DNA from: an uncultured Clostridia bacterium
Lineage (GTDB): Bacteria; Bacillota; Clostridia; TANB77; CAG-508
DNA: 64,000 bases
Direction: 5' to 3'
NCBI GenBank assembly: GCA_944386415.1
Contig: CALXAY010000003.1
Location: 1-64,000 of the forward strand
The notes beneath the pieces were generated by a model, which had not been told where the DNA came from, made no database searches, and saw only the letters and a list, made by a program, of their open reading frames with translations. Of the stretch, positions 37,660-47,666 are shown piece by piece (position 1 is the first letter of the stretch; each line of letters opens with the position of its first letter). A program made the position numbers and the translations under genes.

Positions 37660-39305
37660 TTATCCTTCTATAACATTTAATATTTGTTTTTCTAAATCTT
37701 TTATCTTTTCGTTTATTCTAAATATATCTTCATCTCTTAAATTATCATCATCAACATCTTTTCTTACATATTCATCCATGTCTTTCATTTCACTCTTTAA
37801 TTTTTCTAATCTTTCTAATATTTCTGTTCTCATTGTCTTAGGAAGTTTTCTTTCTATCTTATGAGTCATTTCTATTGTTTCTGAAATATCATAAGTTTCC
37901 CCAAAATCTGGTATAATTACTGGTATATTTGTCTCTTGTTCTATTTTATCCCTTAATACTACTTGTGATTCTTCTTCACCATGTACTAAGAATATATTTT
38001 TGGGTTTCTTTAAAAATGAATAAATAAAATTCATTAATCCTTCTTGGTCAGCATGTCCCGAATATCCTTCTATGTATTCTACTCTTGCATTTACTGCAAA
38101 TTCTTCACCAAATATTTTCACAGTTTTTGCACCATTTACTATTTTGTCTCCAAGTGTTCCTGGTGCTTGATATCCAACAAAAAGAATAGTTGATTTTGGA
38201 TTCCATATATTATGTTTTAAATGGTGTTTAATCCTTCCTACTTCACACATTCCACTTGCTGATATAATAATACTTGGTCTTGTATCTTCATTTAATGCTT
38301 TTGATTCATCTGCTGTTCTTGTAAAATGTAATCCTGGAAATTCTAAAGGATTATCTCCTCTTAATATTTCTTCTCTTACTTCTGGTTCAAAAAGATTTGT
38401 ATTGTCTTTAAAAACTTCTGTTGCTGATATTGCGAGTGGGCTATCTACATACACATTTGCTTTCATTAATGTTTTATATTTTCTTCTAAACTCTTCATCA
38501 TCTTTTTCATCTCTTAATTTATTAATCTCATAAAGAATTTCTTGTGTTCTTCCTACTGCAAATGATGGAATTACAACAGTTCCACCATTATCTAATGTTT
38601 CTGATACTATATTTAAGAAATCTTCAGCTTTTTTATCGTTTCTTAAATGTAATCTACTTCCATATGTTGATTCCATAACTAAATAATCTGCATTTTCTAT
38701 CATTGTTGGTGCATCTAGAAGTGGTATATCATTATTTCCTAAGTCTCCTGTAAATACTGTTTTTTCCTCTTTACCATTTTCATTTACCCAAAGTTCTATT
38801 ATACTAGAACCGAAGCATGTGCCCAGCATCATTAAAACGCACATGAATCTCAGGTGTTATCTCTATAATCTCATCATATTGAACTGGTTCAAATATTTCT
38901 AAACATCTTGCTGCTTCTTCTGCTGTATACATTGGTTCTATTTCAGGTAATCCTTTTCTTATTCTTTTCTTATTTTTCCATTTTGTCTCCATTTCTTGAA
39001 TGTGTCCGGCTATCTGGCAACATCAAAGCACATAAGTCACATGTTGCTTTATGTGCATATACTTTATTTCTAAATCCTTCTTTATAAAGTTTTGGTATTC
39101 TTCCTGAATGATCAATATGTGCATGTGTTAATAGCATAAAATCTATAGTTTTTGGATCAAATTCAAATTCTTCCTCATTTCTTTCTTCTAATTCTGATTT
39201 TCCTTGCCACATGCCACAATCTATTAAAAATCTTCTTCCACAAGCTTCTACTAAATAATTTGAACCTGTAACTGTTTTAGTCGCTCCTAAAAAAGTTATT
39301 TTCAT
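37660..39305 (-). CDS. Metallo-beta-lactamase/beta-CASP nuclease with two CGG +1 shifts
   Basis: Reading across two single-base skips gives 547 residues. The metal core is LLTHAHIDHSGRIP near residue 60, and the beta-CASP motifs are DYLVMESTYGSRLH, GGTVVIPSFAVGRTQEILYE, RPSIIISASGMCEVGRIKHH and ARVEYIEGYSGHADQEGLMN, typical of RNA-processing exonucleases related to CPSF and RNase J. The shift at CGG 39006-39008 gives LMLPDS then GHIQEMETKWKNKK; that at 38810-38812 gives NDAGHML then GSSIIELWVNENG, which restores the family's AGHxLGS histidine motif. Unshifted products would lack the second half of the active site. Confidence 0.9.
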
Positions 39306-39319
39306 AAAAAATCCTCCTC

Positions 39320-40903
39320 TTAATAAAAAGCTTTCACTTTTTTATTGAATCTTATTGCTAAGTCTTTTTTGTTCATATTTACCTTGTTTGGCAATTCTTT
39401 TTTTTCACCAATACCATTTCCATCAAATACTTGTATATAATAATTTTCTTTTTCTTTTATTAATTTTACCTCTATATCTTCTATATTTATATTTCTATTT
39501 TGAAATAAACACTTTAGCAATTCATAATCTACATCTTCTTGCTTAGAAAATCTCTCAATTACCTTTAACTTATGTGCTTTTTCTAAGACCTTCTTTGTTT
39601 CACTTTCTACTTCTTTTTGTAATTTTTTTTCTTCGTAAATAGCATTTTCATAACTATATGGTAACATCAAATAATATCTAAATTCGTAAATTAATTTTAA
39701 CATTTCCTGCTTTGAATCACATTTTTCTATTTTTTTATCAAAACATTTAATAAATAACTTTTGTATTTTTAGTTTTAAATTTTCGATTTTTTCATCTACA
39801 TTATCTTCATCTGCTAATGATAAATACTTTTCTTTTTCCTCTAATTCTTTTTTATATCTAACATATTTTTGTGGATTTAATAGTTCGTTTAACTTTTCTA
39901 TTTTTTCTAACTTTTTTACTCTTTCATCTGCCATCATTTTCGCAAGTATCCTCATACTAAATATTTTTTCTTCTAATGGCAATATTTCATTTCTTTTTTC
40001 GTATTCTTCTTCTAGTAAGTGTTTATTATTTATTGTTTCATCTATTATTTTTATATCATTAATTATTTTTATTTTTTCTTCTGTTACTTTCTCCACAAAT
40101 GCTTCATTATCTTCCATTTGTTCTAACTCTTTTTCCACTAATTTCTTTTGTTTTAACATTTTTTCTTCTACTTTTTTATCAAATTTTATTTCTAAATATA
40201 CTGAAATTTCCTTTAATAACTCTATTAATTCACTTACTTCTTTTTTTCCATAAAGCTTTTCTAATCTATTGTTAAATAGTTCCATATAATCTATAATAAA
40301 TTCATTATTATTTATCCAGTTATTCATAAACTCATTTCCGACTAATAACAACAAATTTTGATAAATCAAATTATGTTCTATACTTTCTATCTCTCTTGGA
40401 ATAGTTGTCCATGAATATCCATTAAAATCTCTTAATGGTTCTACCTGATTTATACAAGCTCCTACATTTATTAAATCCGATAAAGTTTTATTTACTATAA
40501 AATAATTATCTTTTATTATTTTATTTCTTTTTGATATTTTTGCTAAACAATATAAAACTTTTCTTTCTATATTATAGCAAATTATCCTTTTCTTTTTTTT
40601 CTCAACTAAAAATGTTCTTTTACCTATAATTTCACTTTCTTTAGAATTTGGCTTTATTAATTTTATTTCATCACAATTATTTTTTACACAATTAATTATA
40701 CTTTCTATTAGCTCTTCTTTACTTACAACATCTTGTTTTACTTGTTTATAGTCCCTATATGATGTTTCTAATTTATACAATATGCTTAGGAGAATACTTT
40801 TTACATTCTCTGCATAAGCTTTTTTCTCAAGTACTCTTTCTAGTTCATTATTGTAATCTTTTTTTACAATTTTACCTATTAATTTTTCATTTTTCTTTTG
40901 CAA
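39320..40903 (-). CDS. Hypothetical coiled-coil protein
   Basis: About 527 aa, highly charged (Lys/Glu) and mostly helical, with a coiled-coil stretch around residues 220-400 and a C-terminal small domain (VKLIKEKENYYIQVFDGNGI). The N-terminal part has LETSYRDYKQVKQDVVSKEE. I do not recognise the family. A TTG start at 40903 behind AAAGGAG fits best; the longer reading from 40927 overlaps a palindromic repeat. It is upstream of the nuclease gene and downstream of the repeat-rich amidoligase group. Confidence 0.65.
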   Translation of the reverse strand: MQKKNEKLIGKIVKKDYNNELERVLEKKAYAENVKSILLSILYKLETSYRDYKQVKQDVVSKEELIESIINCVKNNCDEIKLIKPNSKESEIIGKRTFLVEKKKKRIICYNIERKVLYCLAKISKRNKIIKDNYFIVNKTLSDLINVGACINQVEPLRDFNGYSWTTIPREIESIEHNLIYQNLLLLVGNEFMNNWINNNEFIIDYMELFNNRLEKLYGKKEVSELIELLKEISVYLEIKFDKKVEEKMLKQKKLVEKELEQMEDNEAFVEKVTEEKIKIINDIKIIDETINNKHLLEEEYEKRNEILPLEEKIFSMRILAKMMADERVKKLEKIEKLNELLNPQKYVRYKKELEEKEKYLSLADEDNVDEKIENLKLKIQKLFIKCFDKKIEKCDSKQEMLKLIYEFRYYLMLPYSYENAIYEEKKLQKEVESETKKVLEKAHKLKVIERFSKQEDVDYELLKCLFQNRNINIEDIEVKLIKEKENYYIQVFDGNGIGEKKELPNKVNMNKKDLAIRFNKKVKAFY

Positions 40904-40918
40904 ATTTCTTCTCCTTTC

Positions 40919-40952
40919 TTGAGACAAATAGGGACGCCCTTTTTTGTCTCAT
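40919..40952. repeat. Dispersed GAGACAAA...TTTGTCTC palindrome
   Basis: GAGACAAATAGGGACGCCC is closed by TTTTTTGTCTC; it carries the GGGACG core of the other elements and lies between the 39320 and 41050 genes. Confidence 0.65.
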
Positions 40953-41049
40953 TTTTTTCTTTTGATTTTTAATTTAACTATTTCTGAATTTTTTTATTTT
41001 ATATTCTTCAATCAACAGATTTACTTATTTTATTTTTTAGTAAATTTTC

Positions 41050-41463
41050 TTAGATTCCTAACTTATTTTTTAAAAGACTATTTGCACAAAAATTTATTAT
41101 TATATAATTATCATCTAACTTTTTTAATCTTTCTTTATCAATATTGTTTTTTAAAAATATATTTGAGCTTATTTTTTCATATATTACTATATCATTATTT
41201 TTTGCTAATGACAATAAAAAAGCTTCTTCATCATAAATTATATATTGATCTTTTTCTATATCTTTTACTTTTTCACCTTTTTTTATATCTATTAAAGGCA
41301 ATTTATTAAAGCTTGCATTTCTCATAGTTCTAAGTCTTAATCTTTTATATTTTTCTTCTTCATTTAGATTATAGAAGTCTTCTCCTAAAAATTGCTTTAC
41401 AATTTCTTTTATATTTTCGAAACAATATTTTTCATCGTTCTCTACAATTACAATATTATTCAT
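41050..41463 (-). CDS. Hypothetical protein beside the amidoligase
   Basis: A 137-aa soluble protein that starts eight bases after the amidoligase gene ends and so is probably coexpressed. It has no membrane segment. Visible pieces are VIVENDEKYCFENIKEIVKQ, RLRLRTMRNASFNKLPLIDI and DQYIIYDEEAFLLSLAKNND. No family recognised; a function with the amidoligase is inferred from position only. Confidence 0.6.
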   Translation of the reverse strand: MNNIVIVENDEKYCFENIKEIVKQFLGEDFYNLNEEEKYKRLRLRTMRNASFNKLPLIDIKKGEKVKDIEKDQYIIYDEEAFLLSLAKNNDIVIYEKISSNIFLKNNIDKERLKKLDDNYIIINFCANSLLKNKLGI

Positions 41464-41471
41464 ATTTTTCC

Positions 41472-43835
41472 CTATCTTTCTTCTTGTTCTTCATCTTTTA
41501 ATTTTTCTATTATATCTTTTGGCACTTCTATTTCTTCAAAAACCTTTTTGAAATCTACTTTTCCAAATTTCAAACTATTTACTATTGATTCTTTTTCATT
41601 TAAAGCTTTATTTGCTTTATACCTTTCGTAATATATTTTTTGCTCTTCTTCAGTAAATAAAATCTTCATTAAAATATCCATTTTTGCATCTAAAGGTAAA
41701 TCTTCTTTTAACATTTCTTTTAATGTATATATTGTTTTTTCTTCTTCTGTTAATTCTAATTTATTTTCTAATTTTTCTTCTATTTTGCCTAATTCTTCTG
41801 CTAATGCAACTGTTCGGCCAAACAAACGTATATTTTCTATCCAAATATCTGCATCTAATGTCCCATTTGATAATCTAAATTCTATGGTATTTCTGGCATT
41901 GTTTACACTCATTAAATTAAGGCTTCTATATCTACATCTTCCAAAAATTCCTTTTGCAACTAAGATAAACCTGTCTTTTGGTATTTTATCAAGTTCTCTG
42001 TCTCCTAATTCATATGATATAGGTTTTGCAAACTGCTCTATTCCTTTCCTTGGAAGTTCTCCTGGTTTATTTGATATTAAATAATATATTTCTTCTGCAT
42101 TTCCCCATAATTCTACTAATTGTTTAAATCCTTCTTCTGTCTTTATGTAATCTGCTCCTATATGAACATGTGCACCACATTTAGGAGTTGCTTCCATTCC
42201 AAATAGTTTTAATATTTCATTTATTCTATAAATTTCTTGCACATCTTTTTTTCTATCATGCATTATTGGAGATGTATATTCGTTTCCTTTATTTCCTAAA
42301 GAATTATCTTTCTTACCTTCCCAATTTCTTAAATAATCTGGCAATAAATTATGTTTTTCTCCTACTGATTCTATTTCTATTCCTATTGTCATTTCTTTTG
42401 GCAATCCAAAAGCTGTATATTTACCATTTATATTTTCTTCATCTTTTCCATAAATTAATTCATATATTCTTTTATATTTTTCATTTATAGTCCCTAGTGC
42501 TTTTAATTTCTTTTCTTTATCGTATATTTTATTAATAACTTCAAGTTTTGCTGATTCACTTTCTAAATATGAAAGAGCTTCTATTCTTTTATCCAAATCT
42601 GAAATTGTTTCAATTATTTTAATTTTAGAATTTTCATCTTTAAAATTTTCCAAAAAGCTAATTTTTTTATCATCTGAATCTAGACTTCTAATTATTCTTA
42701 TTCTATACTCTTCATATGAAAAGTTTACTAATTGAGCTATTTTTTTATCATCGTCTCCTAAATTTTCAATAATTTCTACTTTCAGGTTTTCATCCAAGAT
42801 TTCATCTAATAATTCTATTTTTTTATCATCTGACTGTAAAGAATTTATAATTGTAATTTTATTATCATCATCTTTAATTCCTTTTAAAAATTTTATTTTT
42901 TCATCGTCACTTTCAAATCTTACAATTATTCTTGTTTTATATTGTTCTTCACTTAAATATGAAATTGCTTCTATTAAACTTTTATCATCTCTAATAGTTC
43001 TTATTATTTCAAATCTTGATTTTTCATCTTGTATTTTATCTAAAACAGAAATTTTATTTTTATCATTTTGTAAAGAAATGATAATTTCTACTTTCCACTT
43101 TTCTTGTGAAATATATTTTAGGCATTCTAATTTTTTTCCATCATATTTAATGCTTTTTATTATATATACTTTATTATTTTCATATGTTATTAGATTTAGC
43201 ATTTCTACTTTTTTATTATCATCTTCTAGTCCACAAATAATTATTGTTGCATATTCCTGGTCTTCGTTAATAATAAATTTTAATGCTTCTAATTTGTTAC
43301 TATCCAATTTTAGGCTTTCAATAATTGGTATTTTATATCTTGTGAATAAATAAAAATCACTTTTTATTAATTCCATTTTTATATTATCATCTTGTATAGT
43401 AGAAGCAATGTAAACTCCAAAAGTTTCATCGTTTTCAATTTTTTTTACTAATTCTAATTTTTCTTCATCCGTATATTTTAGACTTTCTGATATTAGTCTT
43501 AATTCATAATTAAATAAATCTACTTCATTATCTTCTACTTTTCTTATTTTTTCATCATCACTAAGTAAACAAATTCTTACTGTATTTGGTATATATTGTT
43601 CGAATTTTATTTTCTCCTCATGTGAAAGATTATTTAATATTTCTTTTGTGATTTCTGTTATTTTTTCTATAAAAAATTTATGAATATTTGTTTTTTCTGT
43701 ATTTATTTCTTCTAAATTTTTTCCTATTGTTTTATAAATTTCTTTTAATATTTCTAAATTCTGTTTAATTTCGGGTTCAAGTATTTCTATTTCTTTATAT
43801 AAAAAGATTATTTTATCTAAATTTATTTCACTCAT
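41472..43835 (-). CDS. Amidoligase-domain protein with 26-residue tandem repeats
   Basis: A 787-aa protein. Residues about 115-450 consist of roughly a dozen repeats of 26 residues with consensus D-D-K-K-I-x-x-L-x-x-I-x-D-E-x-x-K-x-x-I-I-x-S-L, predicted as paired helices. From about 475 follows a domain matching Amidoligase_2 (glutamine-synthetase-like): TIGIEIESVG, KCGAHVHIGADYIKTEEGFK, RYRSLNLMSVNNARNTIEFR and SNGTLDADIWIENIRLFGRT. Such enzymes are predicted to form amide or peptide bonds on proteins, peptides or cell-wall parts. The substrate is unknown. The repeat array probably recognises a partner. Ribosome site TTAGGAGAAA; no secretion signal. Confidence 0.82.
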   Translation of the reverse strand: MSEINLDKIIFLYKEIEILEPEIKQNLEILKEIYKTIGKNLEEINTEKTNIHKFFIEKITEITKEILNNLSHEEKIKFEQYIPNTVRICLLSDDEKIRKVEDNEVDLFNYELRLISESLKYTDEEKLELVKKIENDETFGVYIASTIQDDNIKMELIKSDFYLFTRYKIPIIESLKLDSNKLEALKFIINEDQEYATIIICGLEDDNKKVEMLNLITYENNKVYIIKSIKYDGKKLECLKYISQEKWKVEIIISLQNDKNKISVLDKIQDEKSRFEIIRTIRDDKSLIEAISYLSEEQYKTRIIVRFESDDEKIKFLKGIKDDDNKITIINSLQSDDKKIELLDEILDENLKVEIIENLGDDDKKIAQLVNFSYEEYRIRIIRSLDSDDKKISFLENFKDENSKIKIIETISDLDKRIEALSYLESESAKLEVINKIYDKEKKLKALGTINEKYKRIYELIYGKDEENINGKYTAFGLPKEMTIGIEIESVGEKHNLLPDYLRNWEGKKDNSLGNKGNEYTSPIMHDRKKDVQEIYRINEILKLFGMEATPKCGAHVHIGADYIKTEEGFKQLVELWGNAEEIYYLISNKPGELPRKGIEQFAKPISYELGDRELDKIPKDRFILVAKGIFGRCRYRSLNLMSVNNARNTIEFRLSNGTLDADIWIENIRLFGRTVALAEELGKIEEKLENKLELTEEEKTIYTLKEMLKEDLPLDAKMDILMKILFTEEEQKIYYERYKANKALNEKESIVNSLKFGKVDFKKVFEEIEVPKDIIEKLKDEEQEER

Positions 43836-43866
43836 TTTTTCTCCTAAAAAGACTTTTTTCCCTTAT

Positions 43867-46279
43867 CTATATCTCTTCTTTTGTTCCCATCTTTAATTCA
43901 TTTAGCTTTTCAAGTGACATTAATACTTCTCTTGGTTTACTTCCTTGATATCCAGATATTACTCCTCTTTCCTCCATTTGGTCAATTATTCTTCCGTGCT
44001 CTTGCATAGCCAACTTTAAATTTTCTTTGTATAAATGATGTTGATGCTTGTCCTGTTTCTACAACTGTTTGGATTGCATCCATTAAGAATGGGTCTGTGT
44101 CATCATCATTTTCTGCAATTTCTTTATCTGTTTTATTATTATTTTCAATACTCTCTAATATATCTTCACTATATGTCGCTGTTCCATTTGATTTTATAAA
44201 ACTTACTATTTTTTCTACTTCTTCATCTGATACAAATGCACCTTGCACTCTAGATGGTTTCGGTGCTCCTGATGGGAAGAACAACATATCTCCCTTACCT
44301 AATAGCTTTTCTGCTCCTACACTATCTAGAATAGTTCTTGAATCTACTTGTGATGAAACTGCAAATGCTATTCTAGATGGTACATTTGCTTTAATTAATC
44401 CTGTTATTACATCTACTGACGGTCTTTGCGTTGCAATTACTAAGTGCATTCCTGCCGCTCTTGCTTTTTGTGCTAATCTGCATATTGCATCTTCTACATC
44501 ATTTTTAGCAACCATCATAAGGTCTGCAAGTTCATCTATAATAATTACTATTTGTGGTAATTTTCCCATTTCATTTTCTTTTTCTATTGCTTTATTATAT
44601 CCTTTTAAATCGCGCACTCCTTTTTCAGCAAATTTGTTATATCTATCGTCCATTTCTTGTACTGCCCAAGCTAATGCTCCTGCTGCTTTTTTAGGATCTG
44701 TTACAACTGGAATTAAAAGGTGTGGTATTCCATTATATACAGATAGCTCTACAACTTTTGGGTCTACCATTACAAATTTTACTTCACTTGGTTTTGCATT
44801 ATATATTATACTTGTTATTATTGTATTAATACATACACTCTTTCCAGAACCTGTTGACCCTGCAATTAATACATGTGGCATTTTTGCAATGTCTGCTAAT
44901 TGTACATTTCCTGCTACATCTTTTCCAAGACCTACTGTTAATTTTGATTTATTTTCTTTAAATTCTTTGCTTTCTATTATTTCTCTAAAATGTACTACTT
45001 CTTTTTCTTTATTTGGTACTTCGATTCCAACAGCTTGCTTTCCTGGAATTGGTGCTTCTATTCTTATTGTCTCTGCTGCTAAGTTTAATGCTATATCATC
45101 TGCTAAGTTTGCAATTTTACTTACTCTTACACCTTCTGCAGGTTTTAATTCATAACGAGTAATTGCAGGTCCTACTGATACATTTTCTACTTTTGCAGAT
45201 ACTCCAAAACTATATAGTGTTTTTTGCAACCTAGTTGCTGTATCTGTTAATGCCCTTGCTCCTCCTCTTAAAGTTTTTTTACTTGGCTTGCTTAAAAGTT
45301 CTACTGGCGGATATTCATAATGTTCGTCTTCTACTACAACACTATGTTCTAGTTGTAATACTGCTTTTTTCTTATCTTCTTTTTGTTCTTCTACTTCCTT
45401 AAACAAATTACTATCTATTACATCTGGTTCAATTTCTTCTTTAGCTTCCATCATTTTCTTTTTACTTTGTTTTGTTAGTGGCTCTAAATCATCATTTGAA
45501 TGATCATATTTCTTTAAACCTAACTTTTCATCTTGTGCTTCCACAATTCTTCCACCAAAGTTGATTTTTATTTGATTATCCATTGGTTCTTGTTTTTCTT
45601 GTCTTTCTAATTTTGCAAGCTCTTGTTTTACTTTTCTTTCTTCCCTTAATCTTTTTCTTCTTTGGCTTGGAGTTTCTTCTTGTTCTTTAGCCAGATCTTC
45701 TTTTCTTTCAAATCTTTCTTCACGTTTTTCTTCTATTTTATCCATAAACATATTTATCATATCTGATAAATTAATTCCAAATGTAAATACTAATAGTATT
45801 ACAGCTATTCCTATACAAAAAATCACTGCACCTACATTTCCTAGTAATTTTGCTAAAATAACTCCTCCTACTGCACCTATTGCACCTCCACCATGTCCTT
45901 GTGAGCCATAATAATATGCATCTTTTACTACTTCTGACAATTCTTTTGAAGACTCTAACTCTCCACTTGAAATTTGGAACACACTAAAAACAATACTAAG
46001 TGATATAATAGCAATTCCATATTGTATTAATTTAGATGTTATCTCTTCTCTTCCATCAGATGCAAGTTTAATTGCAATAGCTAAACCTCCTATTGGTAGT
46101 ACGTATTGCATGATTCCCATTATTCCACCTAATATTTCATTTAATTTAATCCCTATTGTTCCTGATTTTGTATATATTAAAACAGCTAAAAGTATACTAA
46201 GCACTATTAATGTAACTACTGCTACGTCTAATCTAGAAGCTGTTTTCTTTCTTTTCTTGTATCTTCTTTTTTTAGCCAT
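43867..46279 (-). CDS. ftsK: DNA translocase FtsK/SpoIIIE with a CGG +1 shift
   Basis: FtsK pumps chromosome ends through the septum. The 803-aa product has four membrane helices (residues 20-170), a charged linker, and the RecA-like motor with HVLIAGSTGSGKSVCINTII near 480, VIIIDELADLMMVAKNDVED, and IATQRPSVDVITGLIKANVP. The C-terminal gamma winged helix that reads polar DNA sites begins TSFIQRKFKVGYARA; there CGG 43994-43996 lies in the zero frame, which ends after three more codons. The +1 frame gives GRIIDQMEERGVISGYQGSK and PREVLM, the conserved ending. Unshifted FtsK would lack half of its DNA-orienting domain. The ATG at 46279 is chosen for its AAAGGATGG site. Confidence 0.93.
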
Positions 46280-46316
46280 TTCTACCATCCTTTCATTTTT
46301 ACGTTTTTTAATCCTT

Positions 46317-46352
46317 AAAAAGTCAGATTTTAAATAATTTCTAAATCTGACT
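46317..46352 (-). terminator. Terminator of the 46362 gene
   Basis: Stem AAAGTCAGATTT / AAATCTGACTTT with T-rich flank, between the coiled-coil gene and ftsK. Confidence 0.8.
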
Positions 46353-46361
46353 TTCTGTATA

Positions 46362-46865
46362 TTACTTTAATTCTTTTCTACTGTTTTGAATTGTTTTTAT
46401 TGTATCTTCTAATGATATTTGCATAAGGTTTAAAGCTTCAGTCATATTAGTTCCTAGTTTGTTTAATGTTTCATTTAATACATCTTCTGTATTTGCTAGT
46501 AAACTATCTGCATATTCCTTAGTTCCCTTTGAAATTTCTCTTGACATTTCATTTGCTGTTTCTATTATTTCTGTTTTTTGATCATATGCTTTTCTTGTTA
46601 TTTCATGTTCGTCTACCATAGCAATTATTCTATTTTCTGCTTCTTTTACTATTCCATCTGCTTCTTTTTGGGCTTCTACTAATATTCTTTGTCTTTCTTC
46701 TTTTACCCATTTTGCTTGTTTTAATTCATCTGGAAGCTTTATTCTTATTTCTTTTATTAAATCTAACATTTCCTCTTTATCAACTATTCCTTTTGATGTG
46801 AATGGAAGACTCTTACTATTTTCTAATAAATCCTCTAAAGTTTCCAATAATGTAAAAATTTCCAT
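46362..46865 (-). CDS. Coiled-coil protein, ATP-synthase-B/DivIVA-like
   Basis: A 167-aa helical protein. The central part (KWVKEERQRILVEAQKEADG, IVKEAENRIIAMVDEHE) has the repeated EA-rich pattern seen in ATP synthase b subunits and DivIVA-type proteins, but there is no membrane anchor. In Clostridia a gene of this kind often follows rsmD and coaD. Role not known. It starts 22 bases after rsmD ends. Confidence 0.65.
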   Translation of the reverse strand: MEIFTLLETLEDLLENSKSLPFTSKGIVDKEEMLDLIKEIRIKLPDELKQAKWVKEERQRILVEAQKEADGIVKEAENRIIAMVDEHEITRKAYDQKTEIIETANEMSREISKGTKEYADSLLANTEDVLNETLNKLGTNMTEALNLMQISLEDTIKTIQNSRKELK

Positions 46866-46887
46866 GGTTTTACCCCTTTCCTAAATC

Positions 46888-47436
46888 CTATTTTCTTTTT
46901 ATAAAAATAAGATATACACGACCATATTTTCTTTTATTAATAATCTCTATTTCTAATTCATTCATTTGTTTAATAATTCTTTCTTCTTCATCTGTCTCTA
47001 CTATTATTAAAGTATCATTAGTTATTAATTCTAGTTCAATCATTTTTTTTAGAGATTCATAAGCTAAGTCTGTTTTATAAGGTGGATCTATATAAATAAT
47101 ATCTATTTTTTCATTTAATTCCTCTATCATTTTTTCATAGTTCATATTATACAAAATAGTATTTTCATTTAAATGTGTCTTCTCTATGTTCTTTTTTATT
47201 ATATTAGCTGCATTTTTATCTTTTTCACAAAGAATTACTTTTTTTGCTCCTCTACTTGCAGCTTCTAACCCTATTGCTCCACTTCCTGAAAACAAATCTA
47301 CAAAAACACTTTCAATTATATTATTTTGTATTATATTAAACACTGATTCTTTAACTCTATCTAGCGTTGGTCTTGTTATATTACTATCTAGCGTATATAA
47401 TTTTGTTCCTCTTGCTTTTCCACTTATTATTCTCAT
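46888..47436 (-). CDS. rsmD: 16S rRNA (guanine-N2) methyltransferase RsmD
   Basis: RsmD methylates G966 (E. coli numbering) of 16S rRNA. The 182-aa product opens MRIISGKARGTKLYTLD and has RPTLDRVKESVFNII, the SAM motif FVDLFSGSGAIGLEAASRGA near residue 50 and the catalytic YIDPPYKTDLAYESL (DPPY). Length is normal. The first about 140 codons and the upstream region are duplicated at 50843-51464. Confidence 0.95.
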   Translation of the reverse strand: MRIISGKARGTKLYTLDSNITRPTLDRVKESVFNIIQNNIIESVFVDLFSGSGAIGLEAASRGAKKVILCEKDKNAANIIKKNIEKTHLNENTILYNMNYEKMIEELNEKIDIIYIDPPYKTDLAYESLKKMIELELITNDTLIIVETDEEERIIKQMNELEIEIINKRKYGRVYLIFIKRK

Positions 47437-47587
47437 ATTTAAACCCTCTTATGATGATATTATTTTATTCTTTTTTTTTCAAACGGTCAAGACCATTAAT
47501 AGAAATGTAACATATATTTAACAGTTCTGTAATATTATCACTAAAAAGTAAAAAAATAGTAAGTATAAAACTTACTATTCCTATTTT
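46965..47587. repeat. Direct repeat, copy A (rsmD and its upstream region)
   Basis: About 620 bases covering most of rsmD, its promoter region and the hairpin at 47555-47579 are repeated in the same orientation at 50843-51464 with few differences. Confidence 0.9.
47555..47579 (-). terminator. Hairpin between rsmD and the DUF4832 gene region
   Basis: Stem AATAGTAAG / CTTACTATT, present in both copies of the direct repeat. Transcription from 47667 upward on the minus strand ends here. Confidence 0.6.
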
Positions 47588-47666
47588 ATAAATCTATGTG
47601 TATAAAAAATCCCAAGTTTTGTAGCAATCATACTTTTCATGTTTTATCAACTCAATTTTTATTTAA

